From contig NZ_FZOW01000021.1 of the NCBI RefSeq assembly GCF_900188125.1, positions 20,810 through 84,809 on the forward strand: a stretch of 64,000 bases of DNA, read 5' to 3'. Position 1 is the stretch's first letter; each line of letters begins with the position of its first letter. Source of the DNA: Rhodococcoides kyotonense (GTDB lineage: Bacteria > Actinomycetota > Actinomycetes > Mycobacteriales > Mycobacteriaceae). The notes beneath the pieces were generated by a model that made no database searches, was not told where the DNA came from, and worked only from the letters and a program-made list of their open reading frames with translations. Shown one piece after another: positions 34,176-43,046 of the stretch. Made by a program: the position numbers and the translations under genes.

Positions 34176-34729
34176 AGGGTGGGCGCCCAAGCAGGCCAAG
34201 AACTTTCGCCGACGAGGTCGCCTTCCACGAACTTGGCCGAAATCCGCGTGATATCGGGGGCGGAGTTGTCGTACACCGTCGCGTGGTCCGAACGCCGGAT
34301 AGCTTCGGCGACCAGCGGCCACAGGCGATCGAACCGTTCGTGGATCTTGTCCTCCGGAACATGATGTCCGCCTTCGGTCACGCGGACGGCGACGCGAGCG
34401 ACGGACAGTTCGACGGGGACCATGATCACGTGCAGAACGACGACATAACCGGCGCGACGGGCCGCGTCGACGAGCTCCAGTTTCGACGGATGCGAGAACA
34501 CCGTCTCGGCGATGAACGATTCACCCTGTGCGACAAGGCTGTTCCTGATATCGGCGGCGATTCGCGCAGCTTCGTACGAATGCTCCTCCGGTGATTCCGG
34601 CCAACGCTCCTTCGCGATGACGTCGGCGTTGACGAACACGCTCCCCGGGAGAAGAGGCGCAAGGCGCTGCTCGACGAAGGTCGTCTTCCCCGAACCGTTG
34701 GGGCCGACGACGAGATCGAGCCGTCTCAC
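34169..34729 (-). CDS. Zeta-toxin-family kinase
   Basis: This 186-residue P-loop protein matches zeta toxins, which phosphorylate UDP-N-acetylglucosamine or similar sugar nucleotides and block wall synthesis. Walker A GPNGSGKTT is at residues 9-17, VNADVIAKERWPE follows, then ETVFSHPSKL and the GGHHVPEDKIHERFDRLW segment with basic residues for the nucleotide. The start overlaps the stop of the gene before it (ATGA), the usual antitoxin-toxin coupling. Some chromosomal members have unknown non-toxin roles, so toxicity is inferred. Confidence 0.82.
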   Translation of the reverse strand: MRRLDLVVGPNGSGKTTFVEQRLAPLLPGSVFVNADVIAKERWPESPEEHSYEAARIAADIRNSLVAQGESFIAETVFSHPSKLELVDAARRAGYVVVLHVIMVPVELSVARVAVRVTEGGHHVPEDKIHERFDRLWPLVAEAIRRSDHATVYDNSAPDITRISAKFVEGDLVGESSWPAWAPTLS

Positions 34730-35103
34730 AGAACGATCTGGGTGCCGTCAGGTAGGTGCTTCACGACGCGTCCCTGCTCGTCGAGAGATACCGTTGCGCG
34801 TCCTTGCGCAGCACGATCCGCAACGTGATTGCCCGTGGCCAGCGACTCTTCGAGGGCGGTGGCAATTTCTGCGTTGAACACGACGCCCTCCTCCTCGGAC
34901 AGCGCGCTCAGGGGCGTGCGCCCGGCAAGTGCGGCTTCGACGCGTTTGCGGGCCACCTGGCGTTGGTTCGACACTTCGCGTCCGACGCGCGCCCAGTGCT
35001 CGAGCTGTTGGCGAGCCGACCGATTCTCGCGTTCGCCCTCAGCGGCGGCGGCGTCGACCAGCTCGGACGAGAACCGGGTGACCCTGTCTGCGACGTTCGT
35101 CAT
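34726..35103 (-). CDS. Putative antitoxin of the zeta-like pair
   Basis: This 125-residue, mostly helical and highly charged protein (DRVTRFSSELVDAAAAEGER, then RQQLEHWARVGREVS) resembles ParD-like antitoxins found beside zeta-type kinases. ATG at 35103 has GAGGAG nine bases upstream; an upstream in-frame extension to 35262 has no support. The final segment ATVSLDEQGRVVKHLPDG is a short strand pair. Order antitoxin-then-toxin with a four-base overlap supports the assignment. DNA binding and autoregulation are expected for the family but are not evident from a motif. Confidence 0.72.
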   Translation of the reverse strand: MTNVADRVTRFSSELVDAAAAEGERENRSARQQLEHWARVGREVSNQRQVARKRVEAALAGRTPLSALSEEEGVVFNAEIATALEESLATGNHVADRAAQGRATVSLDEQGRVVKHLPDGTQIVL

Positions 35104-35220
35104 GACTTGCTCCTCGTATCCGCACGTCACCCGAGTGTAGCAATCTGCTACGGGCCTAGCGTCCCCCAGGTTTCGTGATCGATCAAGCGTCGTACGCAAG
35201 CTGGAGAAGTATCGAAGGTC

Positions 35221-35280
35221 TTGACGGGTCACACAACCGGGCCCTACTGTGAGCCAGGCCACTGATTGAAACGTTTCAAT
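35221..35280 (+). promoter_or_regulatory. rha promoter with LacI-type operator
   Basis: TTGACG (35221-35226) and TACTGT (35245-35250), spaced 18 bases, form a plausible sigma-70-like promoter. The perfect 16-bp palindrome ATTGAAACGTTTCAAT (35265-35280) follows, covering the expected transcription start. Its AACGTT core is typical of LacI/GalR-family operators. The LacI gene at the end of the same operon is the obvious regulator. Confidence 0.75.
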
Positions 35281-35322
35281 TCAATCGATGGTGGTTCACC
35301 CCTACATCGCCGAAGAGGTCCC

Positions 35323-35667
35323 ATGTCCGTCGAATCCGACACCCGCGCGCTGCACAAGGTCTGCTTCCTGTTGAAGCTCAGGCCGGAGCGAGTGCAGGAC
35401 TATCTCGCTGCACACGAGCACGTGTGGCCGGAGATGCTCGACGCGCTGCGCACCGCCGGATGGAAGAACTACTCGTTGTTTCTTCGCGTCGACGACGGAT
35501 TGGTCGTCGGATACGTCGAATCCGAGGATCCTGAAGCGATGACTGCCGCGATGAGCGCCACCGACGTCGACGCCCGCTGGCAGCGAACCATGGCCGAGTA
35601 CTTCGAACCGGCAGCGCGTCCCGACGCCCCACTCGAATTTCTGACGCACTACTTCCACCTTCCCTGA
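35323..35667 (+). CDS. rhaM: L-rhamnose mutarotase
   Basis: This 114-residue member of the RhaM family interconverts alpha and beta anomers of L-rhamnose for the isomerase. It shows VCFLLKLRPERVQDYLAAHEHVWPEML with the conserved catalytic histidine, GWKNYSLFLR, and the closing EYF...LTHYFHLP. ATG at 35323 has AGAGG close upstream. First gene of the rhamnose operon, 43 bp after the LacI-type operator. Confidence 0.9.
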   Translation: MSVESDTRALHKVCFLLKLRPERVQDYLAAHEHVWPEMLDALRTAGWKNYSLFLRVDDGLVVGYVESEDPEAMTAAMSATDVDARWQRTMAEYFEPAARPDAPLEFLTHYFHLP

Positions 35668-35691
35668 CCCTCACCCCTCCCCGGAGCTCTC

Positions 35692-37041
35692 ATGAAGATC
35701 GGCGCCAAGTCCACCACCGGGTGGCGCGCGACCATATCGGTCGCGATGAGCAACTACATCGAGGCTGGATCGATCATCGCGATCGCCACGTCTCTGACGT
35801 TGTGGCAAGACGAGTTCGGCATCAGCAACCTGGCAGTCGGTTTGCTTGCGGCGTTCAGCGCCAACGCATTCGGCGCTGCCATCGGTGCCGGAATCGGCGG
35901 ACCGCTGTGCGACCGGTACGGCCGCAAGGCGATCTACACCTACGACCTCATGGTTTACATGGTCGGCGTGCTTATCGCAGCGTTCGCGATGAACTTCGCG
36001 ATGCTCCTGACGGCTTTCGTCATCACCGGCGTTGCCGTCGGAGCCGGTGTTCCGGCGTCGTGGACGTACATCGCCGAGCAGGCACCGTCCCGTGAACGAG
36101 CCAGACACGTCGGAACCGCCCAATTGGCGTGGTCCGTCGGCCCGTTCATCGGGTTCGCCCTCGCAGCGCTGCTCGCACCACTGGATCTGCTCGGATCTCG
36201 CATCATCTTCATGCACTTGTTCGTCGTCGCCGCAGTCGTGTGGTGGATTCGCCAGGGGCTGCCCGAATCGGTGATCTGGAAGAACGAAACGAACGACACC
36301 GCAGGCGCGGCCGCACGCGAAAAGACCTTCGGCGCTGCAGGACTCAAGGGTCTGTTCACGAAGCGAGTCAACATCACAGCCCTGCTGGTGCTCATCGGAA
36401 TCTACGGCTTCTGGAATACCGTCGCAGGCCAGGCGGGCATCTTCATGCCCCGTGTCTACGAAAGCGCGGGAGTGGAAAGTGCCGTCGAGCAGAATCTGCT
36501 GCAGGTTCTCGTCTGGGGCTGCACTGTTGCGGCAACGTATTTCGGATTCATGAAGTATGCCGACCGTATCTCCCAGCGACTGCTGTACTCGATCGGCGCA
36601 GTTCTCGGCATCGCAGCGTGGGCGATTCTGGTGTTCTTCACGGATGCAGGCATGCCGACCCTACTGATCTTCGCCATCACATGGGGCGTCGCGAGCGGAA
36701 TCGGCGCGCAGGCCTTCTACAGCCTTTGGGCAAGTGAACTGTTCGCGACGCCGTACCGCGCAAGTGCACAGGGCTTCATGTTCTTCATCGTCCGCACCGC
36801 GACCGGTCTGCTCAGCTACTTCTTCCCGACGCTCCTCGCTGCCACCGGTCTCACCACCGTCGGCCTCCTGCTCATCGGACTGCTCACCGTCGCGTTCGTC
36901 ATCGGTGCAGTCTTCGCCCCCAACACGCGCGGAAAGTCTCTGCCCGAGATCGAGATCGAGCGCTACGGCACCGTCGTCTCCGACAACCTGACCACCGATA
37001 TCACCGAGACCGCGAGTCCCACCCCGGAGCGTGCACTGTGA
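35692..37041 (+). CDS. MFS transporter, probable L-rhamnose importer
   Basis: This 449-residue major facilitator of the sugar-porter-like group has about 12 helices. CDRYGRKA in the loop after helix 2 and PSRERARHVG between helices 4 and 5 are usual signatures. It lies between the mutarotase (24 bp upstream) and the isomerase (GTGA overlap), so rhamnose is the expected substrate; many actinobacteria use an ABC importer instead. Transport direction and specificity are inferred from the operon. Confidence 0.85.
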   Translation: MKIGAKSTTGWRATISVAMSNYIEAGSIIAIATSLTLWQDEFGISNLAVGLLAAFSANAFGAAIGAGIGGPLCDRYGRKAIYTYDLMVYMVGVLIAAFAMNFAMLLTAFVITGVAVGAGVPASWTYIAEQAPSRERARHVGTAQLAWSVGPFIGFALAALLAPLDLLGSRIIFMHLFVVAAVVWWIRQGLPESVIWKNETNDTAGAAAREKTFGAAGLKGLFTKRVNITALLVLIGIYGFWNTVAGQAGIFMPRVYESAGVESAVEQNLLQVLVWGCTVAATYFGFMKYADRISQRLLYSIGAVLGIAAWAILVFFTDAGMPTLLIFAITWGVASGIGAQAFYSLWASELFATPYRASAQGFMFFIVRTATGLLSYFFPTLLAATGLTTVGLLLIGLLTVAFVIGAVFAPNTRGKSLPEIEIERYGTVVSDNLTTDITETASPTPERAL

Positions 37042-38207
37042 CCACCCATACTGTCCAACCCGAGAGCATTCTCGACGCCCTGGCGATCGAACTTCCGTCG
37101 TGGGCGTTCGGCAACTCCGGCACGCGCTTCAAAGTGTTCGGGACCCTCGGCACGCCCCGAACGATTCACGAGAAGATCGCCGACGCGGCCACCGTGCACC
37201 GGTTGACCGGATTGGCTCCTGCTGTCGCACTGCATATTCCGTGGGATCTGGTCGACAGCTTCACCGATCTGAAGGCCTACGCAGCGGATCAGGGTGTGCG
37301 TCTCGGAACGGTCAACTCCAACACTTTCCAGGACGACGAGTACAAGTTCGGCAGCCTGACCCACACCGACAAGACTGTGCGGCAGAAGGCGATCGATCAC
37401 CACATTCGCTGCCTCGACATCATGACCGAGATCGGATCCCAGGATCTGAAGGTCTGGTTGGCGGACGGTACGAACTACCCGGGCCAGGGTGACATCCGTG
37501 GACGTCAGGATCGGTTGGCGGAGTCGCTGGCTGCGATCTATCAGCACGTCGGCGAGGGTCAGCGACTGGTGCTCGAATACAAGTTCTTCGAGCCCGCGTT
37601 CTACGTCACCGATGTTCCGGACTGGGGAACCTCGTACGCTCACACCGTCGCACTCGGTGATCGCGCAGCAGTATGTCTCGACACCGGCCATCATGCGCCC
37701 GGGACCAACATCGAGTTCATCGTCGCGCAGCTGCTGCGTCTCGGGAAGCTCGGATCGTTCGACTTCAACTCACGCTTCTACGCCGACGACGACCTCATCG
37801 TCGGCGCGGCAGATCCGTTCCAGCTCTTCAGGATTCTGTTCGAGGTCATTCGCGGCGGCGGGCTTTCGCCCGAGTCGGATCTGGCTCTGATGCTCGACCA
37901 GTGCCACAACGTCGAGGCAAAGATCCCCGGCCAGATCCGGTCGGTACTCAACGTGCAGGAGATGACGCTGCGTGCGGCGCTCGTCGACACCGCAGCTCTG
38001 ACGGCAGCCCAGGAAGCAGGAGATGTGTTGGGTGCCAACGGCATCTTCATGGATGCGTTCTACACCGACGTGCGCCCGCAACTCGCGTCGTGGCGTGAAT
38101 CCCGCGGACTCCCGGCCGATCCGATGCGCGCGTTCGCCGAATCGGGATACCAGCAGCAAATCGAGACCGACCGCGTCGGCGGCACCCAGACCTCCTGGGG
38201 TGCATGA
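37038..38207 (+). CDS. rhaI: L-rhamnose isomerase (RhaI type)
   Basis: This 389-residue TIM-barrel sugar isomerase converts L-rhamnose to L-rhamnulose with a divalent metal. It shows HIPWDLVDSF, GTVNSNTFQDDEYKFGSLTH, LVLEYKFFEPAFY (metal glutamate), CLDTGHHAPGTNIE and FDFNSRFYADDD (metal aspartates). It belongs to the Pseudomonas/Streptomyces-type isomerases rather than the E. coli RhaA type. GTG at 37038 overlaps the transporter stop. Confidence 0.9.
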   Translation: MTTHTVQPESILDALAIELPSWAFGNSGTRFKVFGTLGTPRTIHEKIADAATVHRLTGLAPAVALHIPWDLVDSFTDLKAYAADQGVRLGTVNSNTFQDDEYKFGSLTHTDKTVRQKAIDHHIRCLDIMTEIGSQDLKVWLADGTNYPGQGDIRGRQDRLAESLAAIYQHVGEGQRLVLEYKFFEPAFYVTDVPDWGTSYAHTVALGDRAAVCLDTGHHAPGTNIEFIVAQLLRLGKLGSFDFNSRFYADDDLIVGAADPFQLFRILFEVIRGGGLSPESDLALMLDQCHNVEAKIPGQIRSVLNVQEMTLRAALVDTAALTAAQEAGDVLGANGIFMDAFYTDVRPQLASWRESRGLPADPMRAFAESGYQQQIETDRVGGTQTSWGA

Positions 38208-38235
38208 CATGACTACGCAGAAGGAAGATCTCACG

Positions 38236-40269
38236 ATGAACCCGACCGTGGCCGCCCTGTTGGCCCGATCGAATCGCCTCGGGTCCGACCCGAGCAACAC
38301 CAACTACGCAGGCGGGAACACCTCCGCCAAGGGAACCGACGTCGATCCTGTGACCGGGGCAGACATAGACCTCATGTGGGTCAAGGGATCTGGCGGCGAC
38401 CTGGGAACACTCACCGAGCAGGGGCTCGCGGTACTGCGCCTCGACCGACTGCGCTCGCTCGTCGACGTCTACCCTGGCATCGACCGCGAAGACGAGATGG
38501 TCGCCGCATTCGACTACACCCTGCACGGCCGGGGAGGTGCGGCGCCGTCGATCGACACCGCGATGCACGGACTCGTCGACGCCCCGCACGTCGACCATCT
38601 GCATCCCGACTCCGGTATCGCGATCGCCACGGCTGCCGACGGCCCCGAGTTGACGCGAAAGATCTACGGCGACACCGTCGTCTGGGTTCCCTGGCGTCGA
38701 CCCGGATTTCAACTCGGACTGGACATCTCGGAAATCAAGGCCGCGAATCCTCAGGCTATCGGGTGCATCCTCGGTGGCCACGGCATCACAGCGTGGGGTG
38801 AGACGTCCGACGACGCAGAGGCCAATTCCCTCGAGATCATCCGTGCAGCGGAGGCGTATCTCGCCGAGAACGGAACGGCCGAACCGTTCGGTGCGCCGCT
38901 CGTCGGTTACGCTGCACTGCCGGACGCCGAACGTCGCGCGAAAGCAGCAGCCTTGGCTCCTCACATTCGTGGGTTCGCCTCGACCGATGAGGCGAAGGTA
39001 GGCCACTTCACGGATTCGCCTGTGGTGCTGGACTTCCTGGCCGCAACCGAACATCCGCGTCTGGCTGCGCTCGGCACCAGTTGCCCCGACCACTTCCTGC
39101 GCACCAAGGTCAAACCGCTCGTCCTCGACTTGCCTGCCGATGCGACCGTCGAACAGTCCGTCGAGCGTCTGCAGACGCTGCACGAGGCGTACCGCAAGGA
39201 CTACCAGGCGTATTACGAGCGCTTCGCGACCGAGGAGTCACCCGCGATGCGCGGCGCAGACCCGGCGATCGTGCTCGTTCCCGGTGTCGGCATGTTCAGC
39301 TTCGGCGCGAACAAGCAGACCGCCCGCGTGGCAGGCGAGTTCTACGTCAACGCGATCAACGTGATGCGCGGCGCGGAGTCGGTGTCGACGTACAGTCCCA
39401 TCGACGAATCCGAGAAGTTTCGTATCGAGTACTGGGCGCTCGAAGAGGCCAAGCTCGCACGCATGCCCAAGCCCAAGCCGCTTGCGACGCGTATCGCGCT
39501 GGTCACCGGGGCCGCGTCGGGAATCGGAAAAGCGATTGCCCGACGTCTCGCAGCAGAAGGCGCGTGCGTCGTCATCGCGGATCTGGACGAGCAGAAGGCT
39601 TCCGACGTTGCGGCCGAGATCGGCAGTACGGATGTCGCGATCGGTGTTCGCGCCGACGTCACCGACGAAGCGGCCGTCAAGGCGGCCGTCGACGCGACCG
39701 TCCTTGCGTTCGGTGGTATCGACCTCGTCGTGAACAACGCGGGCCTGTCGTTGTCGAAGCCGCTGCTGGAAACGACTGTCGCGGACTGGGATCTGCAGCA
39801 CGACGTCATGGCACGTGGTTCGTTCCTCGTCTCGAAGTCTGCTGCTGCGGCGCTGATCGCGCAGAAGATGGGCGGCGACATTCTCTACATCTCGTCCAAG
39901 AACTCCGTGTTCGCCGGGCCGAACAACATCGCGTACTCCGCGACGAAGGCCGATCAGGCGCATCAGGTTCGACTCCTCGCAGCCGAGCTCGGTGAGCACG
40001 GAGTCAAGGTCAACGGCATCAATCCGGACGGGGTCGTGCAGGGTTCGGGCATCTTCGCTGCAGGCTGGGGCGCCTCGCGTGCCGCGGTCTACGGCGTCGA
40101 CGAGAAGGATCTGGGCAAGTTCTACGCACAACGCACGCTGCTGAAGCGGGAAGTGCTGCCGGAGAACATCGCCAACGCCGCATTTGCACTGTGCACGTCC
40201 GACTTCTCGCACACGACGGGTCTGCACATACCTGTCGACGCAGGTGTTGCAGCCGCGTTCCTCCGATGA
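38236..40269 (+). CDS. Bifunctional rhamnulose-1-P aldolase/L-lactaldehyde dehydrogenase
   Basis: This 677-residue fusion has a class II aldolase domain (about 1-400; NYAGGNTSAKG, DHLHPDSGIAIATA with zinc histidines, GGHGITAWG) that splits rhamnulose-1-phosphate into DHAP and L-lactaldehyde. An SDR domain follows (about 415-677; TGAASGIGKAIA, NNAGLS, YSATK) that oxidises lactaldehyde to lactate. This arrangement is known as RhaEW in several bacteria. ATG at 38236 has AGAAGGAAG eight bases upstream; ATG at 38209 is an alternative adding nine residues. Confidence 0.88.
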   Translation: MNPTVAALLARSNRLGSDPSNTNYAGGNTSAKGTDVDPVTGADIDLMWVKGSGGDLGTLTEQGLAVLRLDRLRSLVDVYPGIDREDEMVAAFDYTLHGRGGAAPSIDTAMHGLVDAPHVDHLHPDSGIAIATAADGPELTRKIYGDTVVWVPWRRPGFQLGLDISEIKAANPQAIGCILGGHGITAWGETSDDAEANSLEIIRAAEAYLAENGTAEPFGAPLVGYAALPDAERRAKAAALAPHIRGFASTDEAKVGHFTDSPVVLDFLAATEHPRLAALGTSCPDHFLRTKVKPLVLDLPADATVEQSVERLQTLHEAYRKDYQAYYERFATEESPAMRGADPAIVLVPGVGMFSFGANKQTARVAGEFYVNAINVMRGAESVSTYSPIDESEKFRIEYWALEEAKLARMPKPKPLATRIALVTGAASGIGKAIARRLAAEGACVVIADLDEQKASDVAAEIGSTDVAIGVRADVTDEAAVKAAVDATVLAFGGIDLVVNNAGLSLSKPLLETTVADWDLQHDVMARGSFLVSKSAAAALIAQKMGGDILYISSKNSVFAGPNNIAYSATKADQAHQVRLLAAELGEHGVKVNGINPDGVVQGSGIFAAGWGASRAAVYGVDEKDLGKFYAQRTLLKREVLPENIANAAFALCTSDFSHTTGLHIPVDAGVAAAFLR

Positions 40270-40282
40270 AGCGGATACCGAA

Positions 40283-41767
40283 ATGAGCACAGGTCAGGTT
40301 GCCGCCGTCGACCTCGGCGCGACGAGTGGTCGCGTCGTGGTCGGCACTGTCGGCACCGATTCGTCCGGTCGTGACGTGCTGGATCTCGACGTCGTCGCAC
40401 GTTTTCCCAACGAACCGCTCCGGTTGTGGAACGGGAGCAGGGCAGCGCTGCACACGGATGTGCCCGCGCTGTTCGGGCATGTCAGGAAAGGACTCGCCGA
40501 CGCAGCTCGTACCGCCGACCTGGTGAGCATCGGAATCGACTCGTGGGCAGTCGATTACGGTCTTCTGCGTGGCGGTCGGCTACTAGGTCTGCCGCATCAC
40601 TACCGGGACGAGCGGTCCGAACGTGGGGTCGAACTGGTCGAGTCGGTCGTGAGCCGCGCAGAGTTGTTCGACCGCAATGGATTACAGTTCCTTCCGTTCA
40701 ACACCGTGTACCAGTTGGCGGTCGACCGCGCGGACGGGATGCTCGAGCTCGCCGATCGGGCCCTTCTGGTCCCGGATCTCGTCGCGTATTGGCTCACCGG
40801 TCGTGAGGTGACCGAACGGACCAACGCGTCGACGACGGGCGTGTTCGGTACCGACGGGGTGCTCGACACCGACCTGCTGGCTCGACTGGGTATCGCGCCG
40901 TCGCTGTTCGCCGGCGTCGTCGATCCGGGTACGGCGCTCGGCCCCGTGCTTCCCGGATTCCTCGGCGCCCCGACGACAGCGATGGTGACGGCCGTTGGGT
41001 CGCACGACACCGCATCGGCAGTTGCAGCGGTCCCAATGAATCCCGACAACGCCGTCTACATATCCTGCGGCACATGGGGACTGGTGGGTGCAGAGACGTC
41101 AGGCCCCGTGCTGAACACTCGCGTACGTGAGGCCGGGTTCACGAACGAAGCCGGTGTCGACGGGCGAAACAGGTTGCTGCACAACGTGATGGGGCTGTGG
41201 CTGCTGTCCGAGACGGTGCGGGAGTGGAGTCGGGTGGACGGCGCCCCTGTCGATCTGTCCGACTTGCTTGCCGCTGCGGCTCAGTGCCCTGCGCCCGCAC
41301 ATGTCTTCGACGCGGACGACCCGGTGTTCCTTCCGCGCGGCGACATGCCACAGCGGATTCGCGCGTGGTACTCCGAACGGGGCCTCGCTGAGCCGTCGTC
41401 GCGCATCGAGATGGTCCGTGCGATCGTCGAGTCGCTGGCCGCGGCATTTGCGGAAGCGGTGCGCGACGCGGCGTCGCTCGCGGGGATATCGCTGCAGCAG
41501 GTCCACGTGGTTGGTGGCGGGGCGCAGAACTCGCTGCTGTGCGGAATTCTCGCGGACCGACTCGGCATCAATGTGCTGGCGGGACCCGTCGAGGCGACAG
41601 CATTGGGTAACGTGCTGGTACAGGCACGGACCCACGGCTTGATCTCCGGTGATCTCGATCGGTTGCGTCGCATCGTCTGGGCGACGTTCCCTCCGGAGCG
41701 GCACGAACCAGCGGCACGACGCCTGTCCCGACAGCGGGCGCACACAGACCGGGCGCGAACAGCATGA
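40283..41767 (+). CDS. rhaB: Rhamnulokinase (FGGY family)
   Basis: This 494-residue sugar kinase has the actin-like fold. It begins AAVDLGATSGRVVVG, has SIGIDSWAVDYGLL with the catalytic aspartate region, PFNTVYQL, GSHDTASAVAAVP and the adenosine-binding VVGGGAQNSLLCGILAD. It phosphorylates L-rhamnulose for the aldolase. ATG at 40283 lies 13 bp after the aldolase stop. Confidence 0.9.
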   Translation: MSTGQVAAVDLGATSGRVVVGTVGTDSSGRDVLDLDVVARFPNEPLRLWNGSRAALHTDVPALFGHVRKGLADAARTADLVSIGIDSWAVDYGLLRGGRLLGLPHHYRDERSERGVELVESVVSRAELFDRNGLQFLPFNTVYQLAVDRADGMLELADRALLVPDLVAYWLTGREVTERTNASTTGVFGTDGVLDTDLLARLGIAPSLFAGVVDPGTALGPVLPGFLGAPTTAMVTAVGSHDTASAVAAVPMNPDNAVYISCGTWGLVGAETSGPVLNTRVREAGFTNEAGVDGRNRLLHNVMGLWLLSETVREWSRVDGAPVDLSDLLAAAAQCPAPAHVFDADDPVFLPRGDMPQRIRAWYSERGLAEPSSRIEMVRAIVESLAAAFAEAVRDAASLAGISLQQVHVVGGGAQNSLLCGILADRLGINVLAGPVEATALGNVLVQARTHGLISGDLDRLRRIVWATFPPERHEPAARRLSRQRAHTDRARTA

Positions 41768-41784
41768 ACGAGAGAGGATCAGCA

Positions 41785-43023
41785 ATGGTCAAGAGACAGA
41801 TCCCGAAGGTGCGCGATCTCGCGCCCCTCATGCAGTTCAAGAAGCCGGAGCTCAACGCGAAGAAGCGACGTCTCGACGCGGCCCTGACGATCGAGGATCT
41901 GCGCAGGATCGCAAAGCGCCGCACGCCGACGGCCGCCTTCGATTACACCGATGGCTCAGCCGAGGCCGAGCTGTCGATCACTCGGGCGCGTCAGGCATTC
42001 CAGGACATCGAGTTCCGGCCGTCGATCCTGCGTGACGTCTCCAAGGTGTCGACGGGCTGGGACGTCCTCGGCGCGCCCGTGGCCCAGCCGTTCGGCATCG
42101 CTCCCACCGGATTTACCCGCATGATGCAGACCGAGGGTGAGATCGCAGGCGCGCACGCGGCCGCCCGTGCAGGCATCCCGTTCTCGCTGTCGACGATGGG
42201 CACGCACTCGATCGAGGACGTGCGCGACGCCAACCCACACGGCCGGAACTGGTTTCAGCTGTACATGTGGAAGGACCGCGAGCGGTCGATGGCTCTCGTC
42301 GACCGCGCGGCGAAGGCCGGCTTCGACACCCTGCTCGTGACCGTCGACGTCCCGGTGGCGGGCGCCCGGCTGCGCGACAAGCGCAACGGCATGACGATCC
42401 CGCCTGCTCTGACGCCGGGAACCGTCGTCAACGCACTTCCGCGGCCGCAGTGGTGGATCGACTTTCTGACCACCGAGCCGCTGTCGTTCGCGTCGATCGA
42501 TCGCTGGTCCGGAACCGTCGCCGAACTGCTCGACACGATGTTCGATCCCACGGTCACGTTCGAGGATTTGGCGTGGATCAAATCGCAGTGGCCGGGCAAG
42601 CTCGTCGTCAAGGGCATTCAGACGGTGGAGGATGCCAAAGCCGTCACCGAGCTCGGGGTCGATGGCCTGATTCTGTCCAATCACGGTGGTAGACAGCTCG
42701 ATCGGGCACCGATCCCGTTCCATCTGCTACCCGACGTCGCACGCGAGGTGGGCTCGGACACCGAGGTCATGCTGGACACCGGCATCATGTCCGGTGCCGA
42801 CATCGTCGCGTCGATCGCGCTCGGTGCGCGGTTCACTCTCGTGGGCCGCGCATACCTCTACGGGCTCATGGCAGGTGGCGAAGCAGGCGTGAACCGGGCT
42901 GTCGACATCTTGTCCGAGCAGGTCGAGCGCACGATGCGTCTGCTCGGCGTCACGTCGCTCGAGGAACTGGAGCCCGGGCACGTGATTCAGCTCGAACGTC
43001 TGGTGCCGCGCCCACGTTCGTGA
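41785..43023 (+). CDS. lldD: FMN-dependent L-lactate dehydrogenase
   Basis: This 412-residue alpha-hydroxyacid oxidase-fold flavoprotein oxidises L-lactate to pyruvate. The flavin and active-site motifs are present: AFDYTDGSAEAE, GIAPTGFTRMM, SLSTMGTHSIEDV, FQLYMWKDRE, DVPVAGARLRDKRNG, and LILSNHGGRQLD with the catalytic histidine. AGAGAGG before ATG 41785 favours it over ATG 41764, which overlaps the kinase stop. Its place in the rhamnose operon makes sense because the aldolase/dehydrogenase fusion yields L-lactate. Confidence 0.88.
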   Translation: MVKRQIPKVRDLAPLMQFKKPELNAKKRRLDAALTIEDLRRIAKRRTPTAAFDYTDGSAEAELSITRARQAFQDIEFRPSILRDVSKVSTGWDVLGAPVAQPFGIAPTGFTRMMQTEGEIAGAHAAARAGIPFSLSTMGTHSIEDVRDANPHGRNWFQLYMWKDRERSMALVDRAAKAGFDTLLVTVDVPVAGARLRDKRNGMTIPPALTPGTVVNALPRPQWWIDFLTTEPLSFASIDRWSGTVAELLDTMFDPTVTFEDLAWIKSQWPGKLVVKGIQTVEDAKAVTELGVDGLILSNHGGRQLDRAPIPFHLLPDVAREVGSDTEVMLDTGIMSGADIVASIALGARFTLVGRAYLYGLMAGGEAGVNRAVDILSEQVERTMRLLGVTSLEELEPGHVIQLERLVPRPRS

Positions 43024-43046
43024 CGATCAGCTGAAAGACTGGCGTC

